Shown here: positions 14,355-26,135 of the stretch, in pieces
Layout of the letters: each line of letters begins with the position of its first letter
Position numbering within the stretch: position 1 is the stretch's first letter
Assembly: GCA_036583965.1 (NCBI GenBank)
Contig: JAZBQD010000027.1
Location: forward strand, 22,061,001 to 22,125,000
From: Prunella strophiata
Taxonomy: Eukaryota; Chordata; Aves; Passeriformes; Prunellidae
DNA: 64,000 bases
Direction of reading: 5' to 3'
The notes under the pieces: generated by a model
What the model saw: the letters and a program-made list of their open reading frames with translations, nothing else
The model's database searches: none
Told to the model about the DNA's origin: nothing
Translations under genes and position numbers: made by a program

Positions 14355-17300
14355 CACTCAAACCCATAGCCACAAGAATATACTACATTTATGTAAACAT
14401 TTTCAGAAGACACATTATGCAGGTAATCCAATAGAATCGTAAAGAGCTGAATGAGATTCTAATCCTGACACTGAAGTACCCAAAATAGTTGCTTAAAGAT
14501 GGAAAAGAAGGCAAAGAACAGAGGAGACAGTTAAAGTGCTAAAAGCATTATAGGAACCTTTTATATTTTATATTCAGGTGGAGTTTTGTCATGAGCAGCC
14601 CACTCTCTTTTTGCACTGAATAATTCCCAGCATTTTCATATCACATCTCAGATACACATATCAAAGGCAACTTTCTAATCTTGCACGTGTGCTTAGAGAG
14701 AAGGAAGAAGAGAGCAAAAAATACCAATAAACTCCCCCTTTCTCCCTTGTCCTTCACCTTACTGGCCAATACTTCTCATTTTTATCAAATAGCTGAGGAA
14801 TTCTCCCCCTAGACAGAGGAGAAGACTGAAAGGAGGTAACTGATTTGTATGTGCATCCCATAGTGCCTTTATATTATAAATTATGTTTGATTTTATATAT
14901 ATACATATTTCTCCAATAACAGGCAAAATTGCAGTTCTAGACAAAAAAGTGTCTAGGATCTGCTACTTTTATTGGCTTGTTAAATGAATTTTACATTAGA
15001 GAAGAACCTAGACCTCAGAAATCATTTGGCTTCAAATTCCACCCAGTTTTTACCTCAGAAGTATGGTGAATCACTAAGTATTTGAGCTGTTTGTTCTCTT
15101 TCCTCACCTCATTGTGTTTGACATTAGATCAGTAGTGCTGTGAACACCATGTGAAAACAATACTGAGCTCAAGACAGGGACCCTCATGTGCCAAGAAAAA
15201 AAAAAAAAAATCTACATTTCACAACAAGAAAATTAGGTTTCAGAAACATGAGACTGGTTGTATCTTTCTTTGCCCATATTCTAGTCTTCCTTCAATCCTA
15301 TTCACTAATTTATTTCTTTCTCAGTCTTGTACTCCATCTCCCAAGCCTTCAGTGACAGTTTTTGGAATCTTAAATCAGTCTCAATCAATAGGTTGAGGTC
15401 AGCTGTCAGATCCATGGGATCAGAAAGATCAGAACACATTTATCCAAAGTCCAAGTGCAGTGCCTTATTCAGACAGCTATGCTGCCTGCTAGTTATTGGG
15501 TGGAATTGAAAACAAAAGTTACATTAAAAGACAGCAGGATCATTATTTCTCCTTTCTGCCCCACCTCCTCAAGTGCCTGAGGTCATTTTCCACAACAAAA
15601 AATGAAAGCCCTTCTTGAAAGTGTTTTTGTGCTAAACAGCAGTGGTTAATTTCTTGCAACTAATTAGTTATTCAAGTGAAAGTATAATGATCCTCCAACA
15701 TGATTGAAAGTGCTTCAACTGAGTTTCCTGCTAACAGCATACTTCTAGAAAAGATGCAATAAATCAGCAGGGTTATGGAAATCTTTAAACAAAAGCAAGT
15801 CTATGACAGGAACCCATTAAAGATACAGCCATGTAATATTTATGCACCTAGCTGACTTGTGCTTTTAACCCAGCACTTTCAGCTATAGCTTTTTAGCACC
15901 TGGGTTGTATTCAGTGAGAATGAAATTCACCCTATCTGCTAAGAGCCAGCACAGTGAGTCTGCTTTAGGTGTTCAAAGTTACCATAGGGCTTAAGGGATG
16001 GAACTTCCCTCCAAATGGAATTTCAACCAGATATTTCTAAATAAGAATACAAATAGAACACCTTTGAACAGCACAGAAAATGTAAGCTGTGAGCCTCAAA
16101 CTCCCTGATTACCTTTAGCAAGAAAAGAGGCAGGTACTGACACAAGAATGGTTTATAAATCCAGGGAGGTATTGATGCAGAAACAAAACTCCTCAGAATA
16201 GCCAGTATCTTCTATGATTGTTCAGATTATGATTTGTGATTAGGAGTGGTCACCACAATGGTGATAGGGGATCTCTTGAGACTTTTATAGAAACTCCTGA
16301 CTGTGTAAAATGTCATCCACTTACTCCTAAACCTACTAATTCATTTCAGAATTTGTATTTAAATCTGTTGGGTACTGCAGAAAAGCAAGACCCTGTGTTG
16401 AAAACTGCCTTTTGATAATGTTTGAGGCTTCTGGGTGCTACAGATGTACTCATCTGTTTAAATCTCCAAAACAAAGAGATATTTCCATTTCTTTTTCACA
16501 TTAAACTGTCTGCATGTGTGCTTGCATGTATTTTTAAGCTACACATACATGCACATGAAGCAAAGAGAATTGTTTAATTTATTAACTTATTCAGCTGTAC
16601 ACTGCTTTCCCTCATCCCATTCACTCATTTACTTCATTGCCAATCTCCCAGTCAGTCTTCCCACAGTTTTAATAGACAGACTTTGGATTCACAAACCAAT
16701 TGGAGTTGAGGACTCAAATACAATTTCCTGGCCTACCTTTCCTTGCTGAAGCAAAAGGCTGCAAGAAAGGGAAACCTTGCTGCTGTGAGGTTGAAAAAGG
16801 GAGACTTCAGGGAAAGATGTAGGAACTGCAGCTTACTAGGGACTCTGGGAGGTGGGAATTGGAGGACAGAGAAAAGGAAACCAGACATCACTCCCCCTTC
16901 CTACTAAAATCAACTTTGTCTTCACGATGGGTTTTTGGGCCAATGACCACTTTCAACTCACACCTTCTGTTGGAAAAATAAATTAGGAGTCCAGCTTTAT
17001 TTTGTCAATAGAAAGTTTAAAGTGGTCACTGGAGCAAAAAGCTTTTCAAAGGGTAGATGAGCTCAACAAGGACAAGGAGGAGGATGTTGAGAAAGCCACA
17101 AAAACACAGGCAGATTACAAACCATTAAAGGCTATGCTATTTTTCAATAATAAAGATAAGGCCTTTAGAACAGTTCTGGTAATTTGTATCTATTTATTTC
17201 TTTAGAAGAATATATATTACTTTAAAAAGCCTCTCCCAGAGCAGTAAAAGGTATTTTGTGCTTGTGTGTGTTGGTCTTGATAAAAAGAAGAGCCACCAGA

Positions 17301-18559
17301 AAACAGTAAACTAACTAGGCATTTGCTCCCTGAATACATAGGATTATGCTCTGCATTTGTGCTGTAGATCATTGGATCTTGTACAAGTAATTGTACTGCA
17401 ATGGGTTTTGCTATGCTAAATATTTAAACTGTGTGCCCAGTCCTTCAAAGTCTGAGCTTATTCTGTGTTCAGAGCTTTTTAGAGTTGAGTCAATAGCATA
17501 TTTGTTTTGAATGGCTGCTCCTAGATAACAGTAACAAAAATCCAAAACATTGTTTACATCATTTAACATGCCTAAGAGCTTAGCCTGAGACATTTAAAAA
17601 GCCACACAACAAGCAAGCAGAAAAATGCAGTCCTTTAGAACTAGTCTCTACTGGTGAAAAGAAGTTACACCATCAAAAAGCAAAAAGAATGTTTTGCCAA
17701 CTCTGGACCAAGAATTGCTTTGTTTTTAAACTGGAGCAATGACTGGCATAAAAAGACTTCAAGGAATTTCCTCTTCTCCCTGAAGATAGTCAAGAGCCTT
17801 TCTACTGCCCCAGACTTTGTGTTGCAGTGACTGCAAGGATAGGTGCCTCTTGTGGGTCCTAAGCAGATACCCTTGTTTATCAGAGTGTGCAAAACATGGA
17901 AAAGAGTCAAAACAAAGCAAATCAGGGCAATTCCATCAATCCTAGGAAAACAGTTCCCATCTGAGCAGTGCTTTCAGCTCTAACAGGCTCTAACATCAGC
18001 TGTGTAGTAAATACCCCTGGCCTATTTTCTTAACTTGAATTGCTACCTCAAGAACAAGACTTCACCAGCATGTACACACAGGCACACTCATGGAGTGTTT
18101 TACACATTCTCAAATTGCATTTGTGGTCTAAATTCTGTAAAGTAAGGTGATATTTTTGGGAACAAAGATGAAGCATAATTTCTCATCTGTTTCAAATTAC
18201 ACACGAAAAATACCGAGGATGTTTGTAACAAACTAGATTAGTATACAGATATTTCACAAAGGAAAAAAATGCAGAAATGCCAAAATACAATTACAGCAAA
18301 GGAAATAATGCAACCAGGCAATGATTTACCATTCCACACATTTTTTAGAATCCCAGTTCTAATTGTTAGAATCCAGTGCAGTGTAGAAGACACAGTATTG
18401 AAAAAACAAGCCTTTCATATCTCTATGCTACCTCGAGAGCTCCTGATACCTAATCTGGAAGCAGACAAAACTCAAAAAGGTGCCTCTTTTCCAGTGAAGA
18501 CATGACTTCCCCTCCAAGCGCCTGGGGCACTGTGTCTCCAATGCTAATAGCTTGAGTTG

Positions 18560-18720
18560 TGTGCAATAGCCCTATATTGTTTATATAGCACTTCACATGT
18601 TCAAAGCACTATGAGATATCAGCCATCACTACACTTTTATGAGGCTGTAAGTATTACCCACTAAACATCAGGGTTCAAATGACTCGCTCTTGATCAAAAG
18701 AAACTTAGTGCAGCAGGACC
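18560..18720 (+). mobile_element. Ancient MIR-like SINE relic
   Basis: The order of short matches follows the MIR SINE core. There is a segment like TATAGCACTTCACATGTTCA, then a segment like TTTTATGAGGCTGTAAGTAT, then a weak match to the TGACTTGCCCAAGG part. Divergence is high, as expected for an element that predates birds. A different CORE-SINE cannot be excluded. Confidence 0.45.
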
Positions 18721-21700
18721 ATAATTATTTGAATTTGGTAATTCTTGCAGACCATTCCTATGGCAACACAGAATGAAGAGGGGGAAGGGATATTAAAGGC
18801 AATTGCTGTCACACTCTGTGCTGGCAGCAAAATGGACACATGGAGGATCTCTTAAGCAAACCCACACTCACAGCACCTTTTACAGAAAATTATAGAAAAT
18901 TATTTAAAAAATAAGGAGCAAAAATTAAACAAAATGTTTTGAAAGCCCACAAGCATGTTTTTTCTAAATGTATCTGTTTCACATATTCGCTGTGAAGAAC
19001 ATAAAAGACAACATGCAAATGGTACTTAAGTACTCCAGAAATCCTACAAGGGGGATTCTGAATTCATTTGGAAGCAGTTTGGGAGTTTTTATACCAAGAT
19101 GATAAAAGCAAGTCCATTTTCTGCAGAAAAAGAACTGCAGTCTCATGTCCTATGGTTGACTACAGTAGGACTCAACTCTTAAAAATACAGAATGTTTTTG
19201 CTCTCCATTTTTATACATATGTTCTTGCTATGAAAATTCAACTATGCTGACATTTATATCTCTAGTCTCAAAGTATCAAGTCTCTGTTCCTGAAAAAGAA
19301 TACAAGCACAAAGGAGATGTTGAAAAACAACCAATATACCCACAGTACATATGAGAGCCAAATAAAGGTTTGACATAAATGCTAAACAGGATAAATGCTG
19401 AAGGATTCTTCTCTTTACAACTGAAATCACTTCATCCAAAAATCCTAACACTGAGATTGAAGACAGAATAAGAAAACTCTTATCCTCTGCCTTTCCATCC
19501 ACTGTCCATGCTAGCCTACAATATTGTCTTTCCCACCTCTTACATTCTGCCTCATACACAGCCTGGTTTCCACACACACCATATGTTTTCAGAGCACTGC
19601 TTCACAGGTTATTGGCCTTAGAACCTTGCCTGCAGAATCACGTGGGAAATAGATCATACTACTGAGACAACAATGCAGACCACGACGCACAGTCCAGATT
19701 CATCAAATAAGAAAAGGATGCCTGTTTAAAGCTATCACAGGAAGGGGGAGGGAAAGAAATTCTCTTCAAAGGCAGCAATGAGTACAGAGAGAATTACTAA
19801 CAGAATCTTTTGTGTTTTAGCCAGGTTGATCCTCTTGCTGTGAATACTTACCCTCTATCTTACAACTTTCACTTGGCATTTTTCAGGTACAGGCCACACA
19901 GAACTAACTCTATGCCAGACTATGCTTGAAATTTCTACTGTTTTGACTAAGATTGCCTGAAAAGCTTAAATAACTGAAATATTTGCTAGAATATTACAGT
20001 TTAAAGTATAACCTCAATAGGTGAGCATTACCTCATGGATATTAATGTAAGAACCAGTTACCATAGTCCATCTACTGATCTAAAGAACAGATGTTTGCAT
20101 ATGATTTATGGACACTGAAATATGTGCATATCTTCCATAAATAGTAATGTGTTCCAGTAACAAAGAGTAGAGAATTGTGATCCATAAGACTGGGAAGTTG
20201 CAGGCAGAATTAGAATTTATTTACCAATTTCTTGGCTTTAAATAAAAAGCAAATCTCAAAGAGCCAGGGCCTGAATCCCATATGCTGGAAAAGTGCTTAC
20301 AATTTCAAAGAGGACTAGCAACATGAAGTAATAAATTGCAGTCAGGCTCAAATGGGCAGATATAAAAGTCCATTCAGAAGATGAGTGTAACTATGATTTG
20401 TTAAATAAGTGTAACAATTTATATTGATTGAGACACAATAAATCTAAACAGTAAGCAAAAAGCCAATATTACTGTGTGTACTTTCACATTAAGTATGGGC
20501 TTGGAAGTTTCTTTAGTATCAAGATTTAAGAAAACATTAATCAGGTAGAATTCTAATGGGCAAAGCATAGTTTTAAGCTCTGCAATTAAATTATTTCTGG
20601 AAGCGCAATCAAATATCTGATTGAACTAATATCACTGCTGCTCCTCACATTTGTTCTGTTCCTAAATTAGCTTGGCTAATCAGTATCCCACCTCATAGCC
20701 TGTGTTGTAAACATGTAATATTAGCTGATGGGTTTCATTTCAAGAGCACACTCAATTTTTGGACAGCAAACTTACTCAAAAACTTTGTCAAAGCCCACAA
20801 ACACACAGAGCAGCATGTCTGGAGATGTCACAGTTTCTGGGCCATCAGAACTCTGATAAGACTGAGTGAACTTCAGATCACTCTGTGATGGCTATGCACG
20901 TCAAACAAGTTTTGATTTAGTTTAGAAACCAGTTCTGGGGACAATATTTCACCTCAAAGTGTTTTCTGTTTTTCTACTCTGTTATTCTATGAGCAAGAAC
21001 CAGGAATGTACAAAAAAACAGTCCTTGTAGAATGCAGAATTTAAACACAGCAATCACAATTTTTTGCTCCTTTCTCAGGCTGGCATGCACTAGTGCTTCA
21101 AGATGTTATGCAGCTGCTACTCTTCCCCAGAAATGGCTGTACTCCAGTAAATGGTGAAATACTCCCTCAAACTTTTTTTTTTTTCCCCCTCCCAGCAGAG
21201 CTTAAGAGAGATGTTTCCATAGGTCTAAGGCAACATGAAAACATGGTGATTGTGTGGTTGGATTTCTCATAAAACATTAGCCTTAGATTTACTGCATCAG
21301 TAATTAGGAGCTGATGCTACACTCCAACTCACTGCAGAAACAACTGCAGTTAGTGTCTGTAGAAACAGTGAGAGTCTTAGATTACAGTGATTGCTATTTG
21401 ATTCTGTTCTTGCAGTTTTTAAGGTCACAGAAGAAACAAATACTTTTCATTTTGTCCTCTTGATGGCTGCACAGATTTTTTACTTTCAGCATATAACTCA
21501 AAGACATCTAAGAACAAATTGAATTTCTAATAACTACAGTCAACTGGATTTGATTCCTTTCAGTGGAAGCACAGCAGTGTCAATAGTAACTGAGATTTAG
21601 TATTACTGCTGATTTATTGAAGGTAAAATGTCAATACAACATGAAAATTTGTCATTTTAGAAAGGTTTGATAAAAAAGATGAACACAACAGAAAAAAATT

Positions 21701-21760
21701 GAAAATATAAGAACCAATAAGTGATAATTCTAATTCACTTTTTTCCAGAGGAGCATCCAG

Positions 21761-21840
21761 GTGTCAGCTGGTGTAAATGCAGATGCCACTGACGTCAATG
21801 GAGCTGTGTCAGTTTACTCCAGCTGAGAATCTGATCCCAA
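21761..21840 (+). mobile_element. Ancient amniote repeat relic (CR1/L3-like)
   Basis: The sequence GACGTCAATGGAGCTGTGTC followed by AGTTTACTCCAGCTGAGAAT and CTGATCCC fits a repeat common in reptiles and birds whose motif is 'gacttcaatgga...tttacaccagctgaggatctggccc'. I recognise the pattern but am unsure of the exact database name. It recurs in this window at 30888-30938 and 46523-46591. Confidence 0.5.
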
Positions 21841-24800
21841 GTGTGCTACTGCCATTTTTAGATGCTGCCACTGGAATTCACTTTTGCAAGACAATTAAAA
21901 AAACACATCCACACATTGCATTTCTTCCTGTCCCCAAGTCTGTTGACAGACTGTGGGAGAGGGCAAGTGGGAGGTGGAAGTAGCCAACAACTGCATCCAT
22001 GAGATAACTTTGCAGTATCAGTATGAACACTGTTCCGTTGTCTTCCTTTTATACAAACGAATATTTGGCTTCAAAAAGTTTTAACTCCACCTTCCACTAA
22101 CAAACAATTCCATGTCAGCGAGAGAAAAATGATGCTGTGAACCACGTGAAGTATCTACCTCATAAATTTGTTAACATGGTATTTTAACCAGTACACAATC
22201 TGGATAGTCTGTTTTAATGCAGCATTAGAAAAAGTACCTAAAGCTACAAGAGTGCCAAGGCTGAGTTCTGTGTATTCACCTAAGTATTTGTTCCTAAGCC
22301 ATCTCCCTGCTGCACCAGCAGTAAGATTGGTAACAGTTCTAAGGCAGCTGTTTGAAGTGGCCTGCAAGCCAGACCTCAATCTGGCTGACATCTTTCATAT
22401 CTCATCTAGCATTTGTGCAGGGCAAGAGAGGAGGAAGAAAGGAAAAGGTGGGACAATAAGCAGGGCAGTGTAGTACTTGAGAGCTCCACCATTTCCAAGC
22501 AGGGAGAGGGAGCTTTTGCCTCTGGTTTACATAAGGCAGTTGTTAACATGAGTGCATTGTATAACAGCTTCCCAGTATTAACCACTACAATGAAGTTGGA
22601 ATGTTTGTCTCTTGATTCAACATAGCAAGGTCAAAATGGAAAAGGTAATTAATTAGACCTGAAGATGCAGTTCACATAGCATTGAAATAATTGTCTATTT
22701 GTGCAAACACAACAACCATATCTTCAATTTAGGTCAGACCATCAAGAGGAGGAAAAGGACTGAAGACTGAAGATGAGATGCTCTACTTCACACAGTTGCC
22801 CTCTGGAAGGACTTGCAAAGGCAGTCACTTAAATTAAGTCCAGGTCATCAGACAAGATAACTAATCTATTCCTAAGACAGGCAGCTCTAGCAGTCCAAAT
22901 CCCTATGGCCTTTGCAGAGACACGATGAACTACTTCCTCATGTACCTCTGTCAATTCACGTTAGGTTGCAGTTTTTTTAAAGCGATATTTCATGTACATC
23001 ACGACCCTATTGCTCAGAGCAAGGAAAGTGCTTTGGTTTATTTATGACCTAGTAACCTTAAATAAAAAAAAAAGAAAATACATCCAATCTGAATGTTCAC
23101 ATAAGCCTGCAGATCTGAAATAAAATTTAAAATAAAGCTGGCATTTGTAACAGCTAGCTAAGCCCAGTACGGGATTTTAAAAAAATGAAAACCAGATGAA
23201 AGAAGATGAAAGCATATTTACCCTGCATAACCTGCACACATCAGGAATCAGGGCTGGAACCCAGAAATACCTTTTGTACTTAGAAGTTTCAGCCCATTTC
23301 ACAGGCTAGGTGACCAAGGAAATACTGAGGTTTTACATGATGGGGGGTGGGGAGGCATTAATAACAACCTGTGAAAGTAATTCCTTCTAAGATGTAATCC
23401 ACCCAGCCACAAGCTCTACACAAGCTCCTCTCCTTCCTCTGCACCCCATCCCCATTGCCAGATATCAGCCAGGCAAGCCCCCATACTGAAATATGAAGTG
23501 ACAGATGGAAGCTGGGAATAAGGGCATAGGAACAAGTACTGAAAGAAATGGCATACAGAAAATAAGCTTATAATAGGGCAGATCTTAAACATGAGCAACC
23601 CTAAACCATGAAGTTAATTCAATTGGCTAGAACAATGTTGAACAGATGCACATAAGACTGAGTTGGAGAGTCTTAGTCTCTCATGCCAGTGTGCAGCAGT
23701 CTTCTCCTAACATCCATGGAATTAAACCTTGGAAACTTCAGTTCAAAAAAATGGAGAAATAAAAATAATCACAGATAAAGTATTGGCAGCAAATGTCCTG
23801 TGCTGCTGTATTGGGAAAGAAAGGTGGGCTGCCGCATTTAATTAAAATTTATTTGATTTAGCTACATTCAAAATCACAGTGGTCTTGATAAACAAAACCC
23901 ATCTAATCCACCATAAAGAAGAAAATTAGTTGATTCTGTTGTTGTCTAGCTCTCCTGTAGGCCATATTAATGACTTTTTCTTTTAGCTGTATTAGATGGG
24001 AAAATACAGTTGAGTTAAATGATGCAATAAATACCTCTACAGGCAGAGCAACTAGTTGAAAGAAACAGGATAAAGTTTGTTATCATAGTATTTGTTTAGA
24101 AAATAGGCTCGGGCAGCACACTGATGAAGTCCAGTCCTTTAGTGCAGGCTCCCTTAACACAGGTACAGACAAAACCCCAAACATTTATAAAGCCTTATGA
24201 ATAACAATGGATGGAAGAGAGAGAGGGCATCTTTAACCAAAGGATAAGGTAAACAAACAAACAGCAATTCATGTAAGTCAATGAGTCAGTCACATAATTT
24301 CAGCACACTTAAGAGTGGACTTAGCAGAAAAGAATGCTGACAAGCTGAGCTTCAAGAACACCTGCATAAGAACTCTGCTCACAAATGAAAATAAGGTAAA
24401 ATTTCTGGATTACCATGTTTTGGCTTCTTATGCAGCCTCTAAAATCCTTCTGAAACACAAAACCTACAACCTTGATTTTTAAGTATTATTTTTTTATTAA
24501 TAATTAGGACAATTGAGTTGGAAAGCTCAGAAGATTAGGAAAAATTGCTGTGTTACTGTGAAATTTTTAAAGAATAAGGACTTCACTGTGTGATGATCAG
24601 CTGGATGTGCCCAACATGCTGACACAAAAAAAAATTAAAATAAATACAGGTCAAGCCTTGATATACAGTCACCTTTTTTCCTCCTGAAAACTATCACAAC
24701 AGGTTCTGCATGTGTGAAAATATGTATGGAAAAAACGGCCTTCTGTCTCTAAGATGTTTTTTGAAAAATTAAGCCTTCTTTAAAGAAAATTTATTTTTCA

Positions 24801-24851
24801 TCAATCCTAAACAAGTTTTAATCCAATTGAACCGTGTCAATAGAAGACATT

Positions 24852-24867
24852 TTGCTCAATTGAGCAA
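24852..24867. repeat. 16-bp perfect palindrome
   Basis: TTGCTCAATTGAGCAA reads identically on both strands. It lies about 400 bp upstream of miR-181a-1. It may be a dimeric factor site; chance is also possible in AT-rich DNA. Confidence 0.7.
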
Positions 24868-25127
24868 TCTCTAATTGGCAACACTAATTTATAAAACTCT
24901 TAGCCAGCTCTGTTCATTTATGGGATCTCATGTTTTGTTTTACTGTGAAGTTCAGTCTTGTGAAATAACAGACAGCATTAATCCACTCAGTGCCTGGATC
25001 TCTAACCTTTATTTTTAAAGCCTGAGTAACAGAAACATATTTTCTTTTCATAGAAAGAAGTCTGGGAAACTGCCAGCTCCTTGCAGAAAGACTGAAACAT
25101 GATCAGCAGAGAAGGGTGTTGGTGTCG

Positions 25128-25211
25128 GTAAGAGAAAAATGATTGAAGTTGCATCATCTGTATAATTAAAATCACTGTGTGAATTTTGATTTTCCCCCCC
25201 CCTACTTTCAG
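25128..25211 (+). other. Candidate 84-nt intron of the miR-181 host lncRNA
   Basis: A good donor (GTGTCG|GTAAGAG, GT at 25128-25129) is followed 84 nt later by a strong acceptor: a C-rich polypyrimidine tract at 25190-25203, then TACTTTCAG with AG at 25210-25211. If used, the downstream exon starts at 25212, only 55 nt before the first base of miR-181a-5p, and would carry both hairpins. Splice-site quality is the only evidence. An intron this short is near the lower limit in vertebrates. Confidence 0.3.
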
Positions 25212-25243
25212 ACATTTGAGGATGCAGTCAAGTCAATGGAGTT

Positions 25244-25353
25244 CTGTTGTAGTGGTTGCTTCAGTGAACATTCAACGCTGTCGGTGAGTTTGGAATTAAA
25301 GTGAAAACCATCGACCGTTGATTGTACCCTCCAGCTAACCATCCTCCTCCTTA
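25244..25353 (+). ncRNA. MIR181A1: miR-181a-1 precursor hairpin
   Basis: The precursor forms the miR-181a-1 stem-loop. The 5p arm at 25267-25289 starts AACATTCAACGCTGTCGG and ends TGAGT, giving seed ACAUUCA. The 3p arm at 25307-25328 begins ACCATCGACCGTTGATTG. Both arms agree with the vertebrate miR-181a-5p and miR-181a-1-3p as I know them. The loop (TTGGAATTAAAGTGAAA) differs from the human one by a few bases, and the outer flanks differ more. miR-181a is loaded into Argonaute in the cytoplasm and is known to raise T-cell receptor sensitivity by repressing phosphatases, and to act in haematopoietic and neural cells. Hairpin ends are taken by analogy with the human 110-nt precursor, so they are approximate. 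Confidence 0.98.
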
Positions 25354-25414
25354 CTTCATGCTTTCAGGCCTTAACACCGAAGATAGCAACCTAACCATCA
25401 TATGATGTTTCTCC

Positions 25415-25524
25415 CTCACCCTGCCAAGCTTTACAAAAAGGTCACAATCAACATTCATTGCTGTCGGTGGGTTTAACTATGTGGACAAGCTCACTGAACA
25501 ATGAATGCAACTGTGGCCCCACAT
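25415..25524 (+). ncRNA. MIR181B1: miR-181b-1 precursor hairpin
   Basis: The 5p arm at 25450-25472 starts AACATTCATTGCTGTCGG and ends TGGGT. The 3p arm at about 25490-25510 starts CTCACTGAACAATGAATG. The flanking stem pairs GGTCACA on the left with TGTGGCC on the right. The order, the same strand and the spacing of about 160 nt from miR-181a-1 are those of the vertebrate miR-181a-1/b-1 cluster, so the two are almost certainly cut from one primary transcript. The precursor ends are approximate. Confidence 0.98.
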
Positions 25525-26129
25525 TGTACAGTTGCTGTTGAGAGGAGCAGCAGCTCTGAAGGCAATAGTGAGAAGCAAACACTTCTTATAAGCTACAGTT
25601 TTCTGGTCAGACAAATAGTTGGGGGTATCCACTTTTTGCTTGCTTGGTTTTGAGTGTGTTTAACTTAGTCATCTAGAAAAAACCTGCTGCCTTTTTCTGG
25701 AGTATTGTCCTCACAGGTTCAGTACCATGGAAAATGTGAAAGTTCTTATTTAGTATGTATGCAGAAAAAATAACAAGACAAGAAGCTCTGTATATCCACT
25801 CCTAGGGACTCTGACATAAGAGGAAAGAATATTTAATTGCCATTTAACTAGGCATTGTTGAAGAGTTCAAAAGTTTATTCTATACTTGCTATGACAAATA
25901 CAACTGGGAACAAATGGGATTTAAGAATTATGGATAAAAATGTTATATCAAAAAATATTAATTAATTTTATATTAAACTGATTTTAAGAACACAAATACT
26001 ATTGCATTTACTATTTTTAGGGATCTGAAAGATGACAAAGCAATGTATATCCAGAAATAATAATGGAAAAGCAGTTGAAGTTATTGTAAACTGAGTACCT
26101 ATGTCACGCTCTGAGTTTTGCGATAAGAA

Positions 26130-26135
26130 AATAAA
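26130..26135 (+). terminator. Candidate poly(A) signal of the miR-181 host transcript
   Basis: AATAAA lies about 0.6 kb downstream of miR-181b-1, within AGAAAATAAAGTGTAAATAA, and is followed by a TG-rich stretch (ATTGTGTCC) 20-30 nt further on, as at real cleavage sites. Such hexamers are frequent by chance in AT-rich DNA, so this is suggestive only. Confidence 0.3.

Larger units (their letters stand above)
13918..25079. other. Gene-free interval upstream of the miR-181 cluster
   Basis: About 11 kb without a supported gene. It contains A-rich low-complexity tracts and two old interspersed-repeat relics, listed separately. Because miR-181a-1/b-1 on the plus strand must be transcribed from a promoter further left, this stretch probably carries introns or exons of the host lncRNA, but I cannot define any. 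Confidence 0.5.

Noticed and set aside
17002..17205. 67-codon open frame with an exon-like Glu/Lys-rich stretch
   Set aside because: Composition looks superficially protein-like, but it matches no family I recognise, ends in a hydrophobic AT-rich tail, and has no supporting splice sites or neighbours.
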